Positions 19,061-22,592 of a DNA stretch of 22,592 nt are shown piece after piece; position 1 is the first letter of the stretch; the number at the start of each line of letters is the position of its first letter. The stretch lies in the NCBI GenBank assembly GCA_000697335.1, contig JNEM01015911.1, positions 1 through 22,592 on the forward strand, written 5' to 3'. Under the pieces are notes generated by a model. The model had not been told where the DNA came from and ran no database searches. It worked only from the letters and a program-made list of their open reading frames with translations. The DNA is from Conidiobolus incongruus B7586 (taxonomy: Eukaryota; Entomophthoromycota; Entomophthoromycetes; Entomophthorales; Conidiobolaceae). A program made the translations under genes and the position numbers.

Positions 19061-22000
19061 TATAAAGCATTTAATAAATGGAAGAAAAATGAATAAAAGA
19101 TAAAATTTGAAATTTGAATCTGTGCTTTTATTTCAATCAATTCCAATACCTCAATTTAAAAATATTCTCAGGATGGTTTTTTGCATAATTTTTGTTTAAC
19201 CCGAATATTCAAATAATAATATATATCTCAAAATTATTTAGTACCTTTAAAGAATTATGATATCTAAATGATATATATAAATTGCTTTTTCATATATTAC
19301 TCTTAATATATCACATATTATATATAGAGATCTTAGTATTGGTATCTGACTTTAATTTTTTGTATAATTTATTACGTAATTTTTAATATTCATTTTAAAT
19401 AAATTTGATAAAATAAACAAAATATTATATTTTTCATTTTACTAAAAATAATATAATAAAAGTATTGAAAAAATGAACTTAGATCAGAAAGGTGTTAACA
19501 ATCTTAGTAAAGTTAATATTAATAATCATTTAAACAATTAAAAATCTGCGGTTAATTGAAACAAATTGTATTAATTATTGGATTTACTATTTTCAAATTC
19601 GGACAACTTTGTAAAAAAATAAGGTACTTTAAAACTACATTAAACTTTTGTTTGTTTGAAAGTTGAAATTTACAGCTGATTTAAATTTTAACCATTAAGG
19701 TAATCTTTACAATTTTGGCAAGTTTTCCCATAAAAAATAAATATAACCCATTTTCCAACCCATAATTAAAAAAATTTAAGTGGATAAAATATTCAAGATT
19801 TTATCATCTTTGTGAATATGGGCTCGTGAGTTTTTCTATATATGGGAAATATTGATACCTATTTAGTCAAAGAGAACGATATTTACAATTTTGGTCTTAT
19901 GAAGATTTTGGTTATCTGTCAACGAATTATTATTGGAGTGTGAAGAATAAACAAGCTCAGATCAGAGTTAAGGTTAAGTTTCAAAAAATTAATTGATGAA
20001 AAGTAAATTTAATTAAAAGTTATAGATAGAAGTAATTTTATTTCGGCTTAAATTCAGCATTTTCAATTAATATTATAATTTATTAATATATAATCACTCC
20101 TAGGAAAATTATAATATTTTTCACCTATAATTGAATATATTAGTTAGATTAAATTTTAATTCAAAATTGTTATTACAAATTCATACATTAATTAATTTAA
20201 TATGTACTTTTATACTTTTTGTATGAAAAATAGTAATATTGAAAGTGGTCCTTAGTGTGGATGTGTATTTTATACACTTTTACCTATCATATATTGAATT
20301 GGCAAAAATTTTGATATACATGCTTGATTATTTGGTTAAAATATTACAAATTGTTTAAAATAATGAATATTATTGATGATAAAAACAATGATAAAGGAAA
20401 AATAATATAATATATTTGTTTGCTAGGAAAAATTGAAGAAATATGTTATTTATTAAAAATGAATTTCGAATACTCAGTCAATTATTTGAAATAATTTTTT
20501 AATATAAGAACCTAAACGCTTCATTATAACTTATGTTTTATCACTTATATAGATCATTATAATCATATCTCATCTACATAATCTAATCTCTCGTGAATGC
20601 ATCTATGACAATCCAACAATATAAATATTTATTTTTATTTTTCTCATTTATATTTTCTCTAATTACGAGATTTTATAAAATCCACCAAATTGCCTTTTTA
20701 AAAATATTATTTTATGATATTTATTTAATAGTATAATAAAATAGATTATTATTATTATTATTATCATATTTTTATGATTGTTTAAATTTTATAATGGGAG
20801 TTTATTTTTTTAAAATAGTAAATAATATATTAGGATAGTTAAGCTTTTAATTTCTAATGGTATATAATTTTAATAATTGACCTTCAAAATTTACTAGGTA
20901 GAAAATAATTAATTGTATATAAAAATAAAATTACAAGCTATATTATATATCCAAATAAGTTATAAACTCTGTTAAAACTTGTTCAATATTCACATTTTAG
21001 CTATTACTCCATTTTCTCTGACTGTAAATATAAATATTATATACAGTGTACATTTTGTTATATTAAACAAATGCTGTCTTCAATATTTGATCACTATATA
21101 AAGAAACAATCATTAATTATACTTACTTGCGATTCTATCAGTAGTATTCCTAAGTCCTTATGAAGTCGATTAGAATATAGCCTATTGTGCTAATTTAGTT
21201 TTTTATAATTGCACCCAGGGAAATTAAATCCACTAATCCCTATAATTACCATGGTTAATTTTATCAACTTTTAGAGAAAACCACGATGTTATATTAAATA
21301 ACAGTTAATATCAATTTTTAAAAACTGAAGTAATAATTTAATTAAGTTGTTAAGCGAGATTATTACTACCACAAGTAGAAGATGGCTTCATAAGAATATA
21401 TTTAGCCTAGTGTTAAGAATGTAGTAACCATTTATTAACAAATTTTTGAATTCGATTCAATCAAATATTTCAAAATTTAGAAGATATAATTTTATTAATA
21501 AATTATATATTATGTCCAAAATCATTTTAATTTGATATCAAATATATAGTTTATGTATTTATATATTGAATATCAAATCTAATCTACAAAGTAAGGCTTA
21601 TGTGATAACTTGAATTGTTCAAAACAAAGCAATCTCTGCTTAATATTATTCGTATATCAAAATACCTTAGAATATATATTTCTAAAATAATCCATATAGT
21701 CTTCCAATATCATGAATTTTTTTATAAAAAATCTAATTTCATATATGCATACTATATAATAATATTCTTTATAGTAACAAACCATAAATGATATAATTAA
21801 TATGCATTTTCTGAGTAATATAGTGTATACGCACATATTTTGATCTATATTGAAAAGTTATAAATGAAAAAGTAATCAATTAAAATCACATACCCAACCA
21901 AGCTGGATGTAACTTACTTTGCAAGTATTAATAACCAATATAAACAATGCATTAATATATTAACTCCAGATTTCATTGAATTATAAATAATTCTAAAGTT

Positions 22001-22592
22001 CAAAGTAATATTTAAATATTATATCAATATCAAGCATTGGATATAAATAATGCTTTTTTAGTAGCATTAATTTATATTATAAAACTATAATAATCATTTT
22101 AACTGTATTAAATAATTGAATGATATACTTAAGGGTTTTAAGTAGATATTTTTAATATTTATCACCCAAAAAAGATAGTCTATTATAATTCACAAAGGTG
22201 ATCACGCTAATTATGGCATATTTTTTGGATTATTATAATATATAATTTGAATTTTGTATATTTATTTAACAATATAAAATAATGTTTAAGATATGAAATT
22301 AAATCTTATTTATCATAACAATACTGCATTTTTGAGTGCTTGATTATTTATTTTAACCATCTGTAATCAAATAAAGAATTTTTTTTAATAATTAATAAAC
22401 TCCTATATTAATCAATTAAATTTGTATTAAAATCAATTTTAATATTTTTAAACAAATATTCTTAGAATTTATTAATATTTTTGAATTTTTATTATTTAAA
22501 TTTAAATATCTTAAGTATATTTATACTATTTAACCGATGTAGGAAATATTATTGTAAAAAAATATTATAATTATAAGATTATTATATATATA
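19061..22592. other. 3.5-kb gene-free AT-rich region
   Basis: No frame with recognisable content runs through this stretch on either strand. It contains the promoter of the regulator gene near 19061-19300. A less AT-rich patch at about 19790-19980 reads partly code-like (RERYLQFWSYEDFGYLSTNY on the plus strand) and may be a decayed exon. An ATT trinucleotide run lies at about 20745-20766. No tRNA, rRNA or other RNA gene was seen. Confidence 0.55.

Noticed and set aside
1-22592. CRISPR arrays, rRNA, LTR elements or bacterial-type operons
   Set aside because: No regularly spaced repeats, rRNA-like sequence or paired direct LTR-like ends were seen, and the spliced genes show that the DNA is eukaryotic nuclear.

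Overview
The window looks like nuclear DNA from a fungus with a very AT-rich genome. The evidence is a gene with the fungal-specific transcription-factor domain, housekeeping genes in fungal form, short GT-AG introns (about 48-61 nt) with TTAAT/CTAAT-like motifs near the 3' splice site, and long intergenic stretches of roughly 80% or more A+T. An early-diverging (zygomycete-type) lineage is a guess from composition and intron style. The standard genetic code fits: five genes read through many CAA/CAG glutamines and end in TAA or TAG.

Layout. 1-402 (minus) is the start of a probable mitoribosomal protein mS26, running off the window. 827-2669 (minus) is a six-exon RNA polymerase III subunit RPC3/C82. 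3870-6985 (minus) is a decayed copy of a D-2-hydroxyglutarate dehydrogenase gene, split by a 1.5-kb insertion holding a GATA microsatellite, a hairpin and a Tc1/mariner-like transposon remnant. 8890-9618 (plus) is a four-exon, divergent ORMDL gene. 10499-12387 (plus) is the better-preserved D-2-hydroxyglutarate dehydrogenase gene. 12810-13635 (minus) is a five-exon GET1/WRB gene, convergent with it. 14590-15735 is a second, even more AT-rich copy of the transposon remnant. 17162-19060 (minus) is an intronless Fungal_trans-domain gene without a visible zinc cluster. The last 3.5 kb holds no gene I can support.

The most striking structure is the pair of inverted dehydrogenase copies about 4 kb apart with the ORMDL gene between them. 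Over 716 bp (6134-6849 and 10834-11549) they are identical except for one base, while the sequence on both sides is strongly diverged, including the coding stretch just outside (about 76% identity over 63 bp) and the intron just beyond. That is the signature of gene conversion. Inside the tract both copies carry the same in-frame TAA at a normally glutamine position and the same intron that cannot be spliced canonically in frame. The plus-strand gene is intact outside the tract, so it may be newly inactivated, or expressed by readthrough and non-canonical splicing.

The genes do not form a pathway. They are a typical mix of eukaryotic housekeeping functions (mitochondrial translation, Pol III transcription, sphingolipid control, organic-acid metabolism, tail-anchored protein insertion) plus one regulator.
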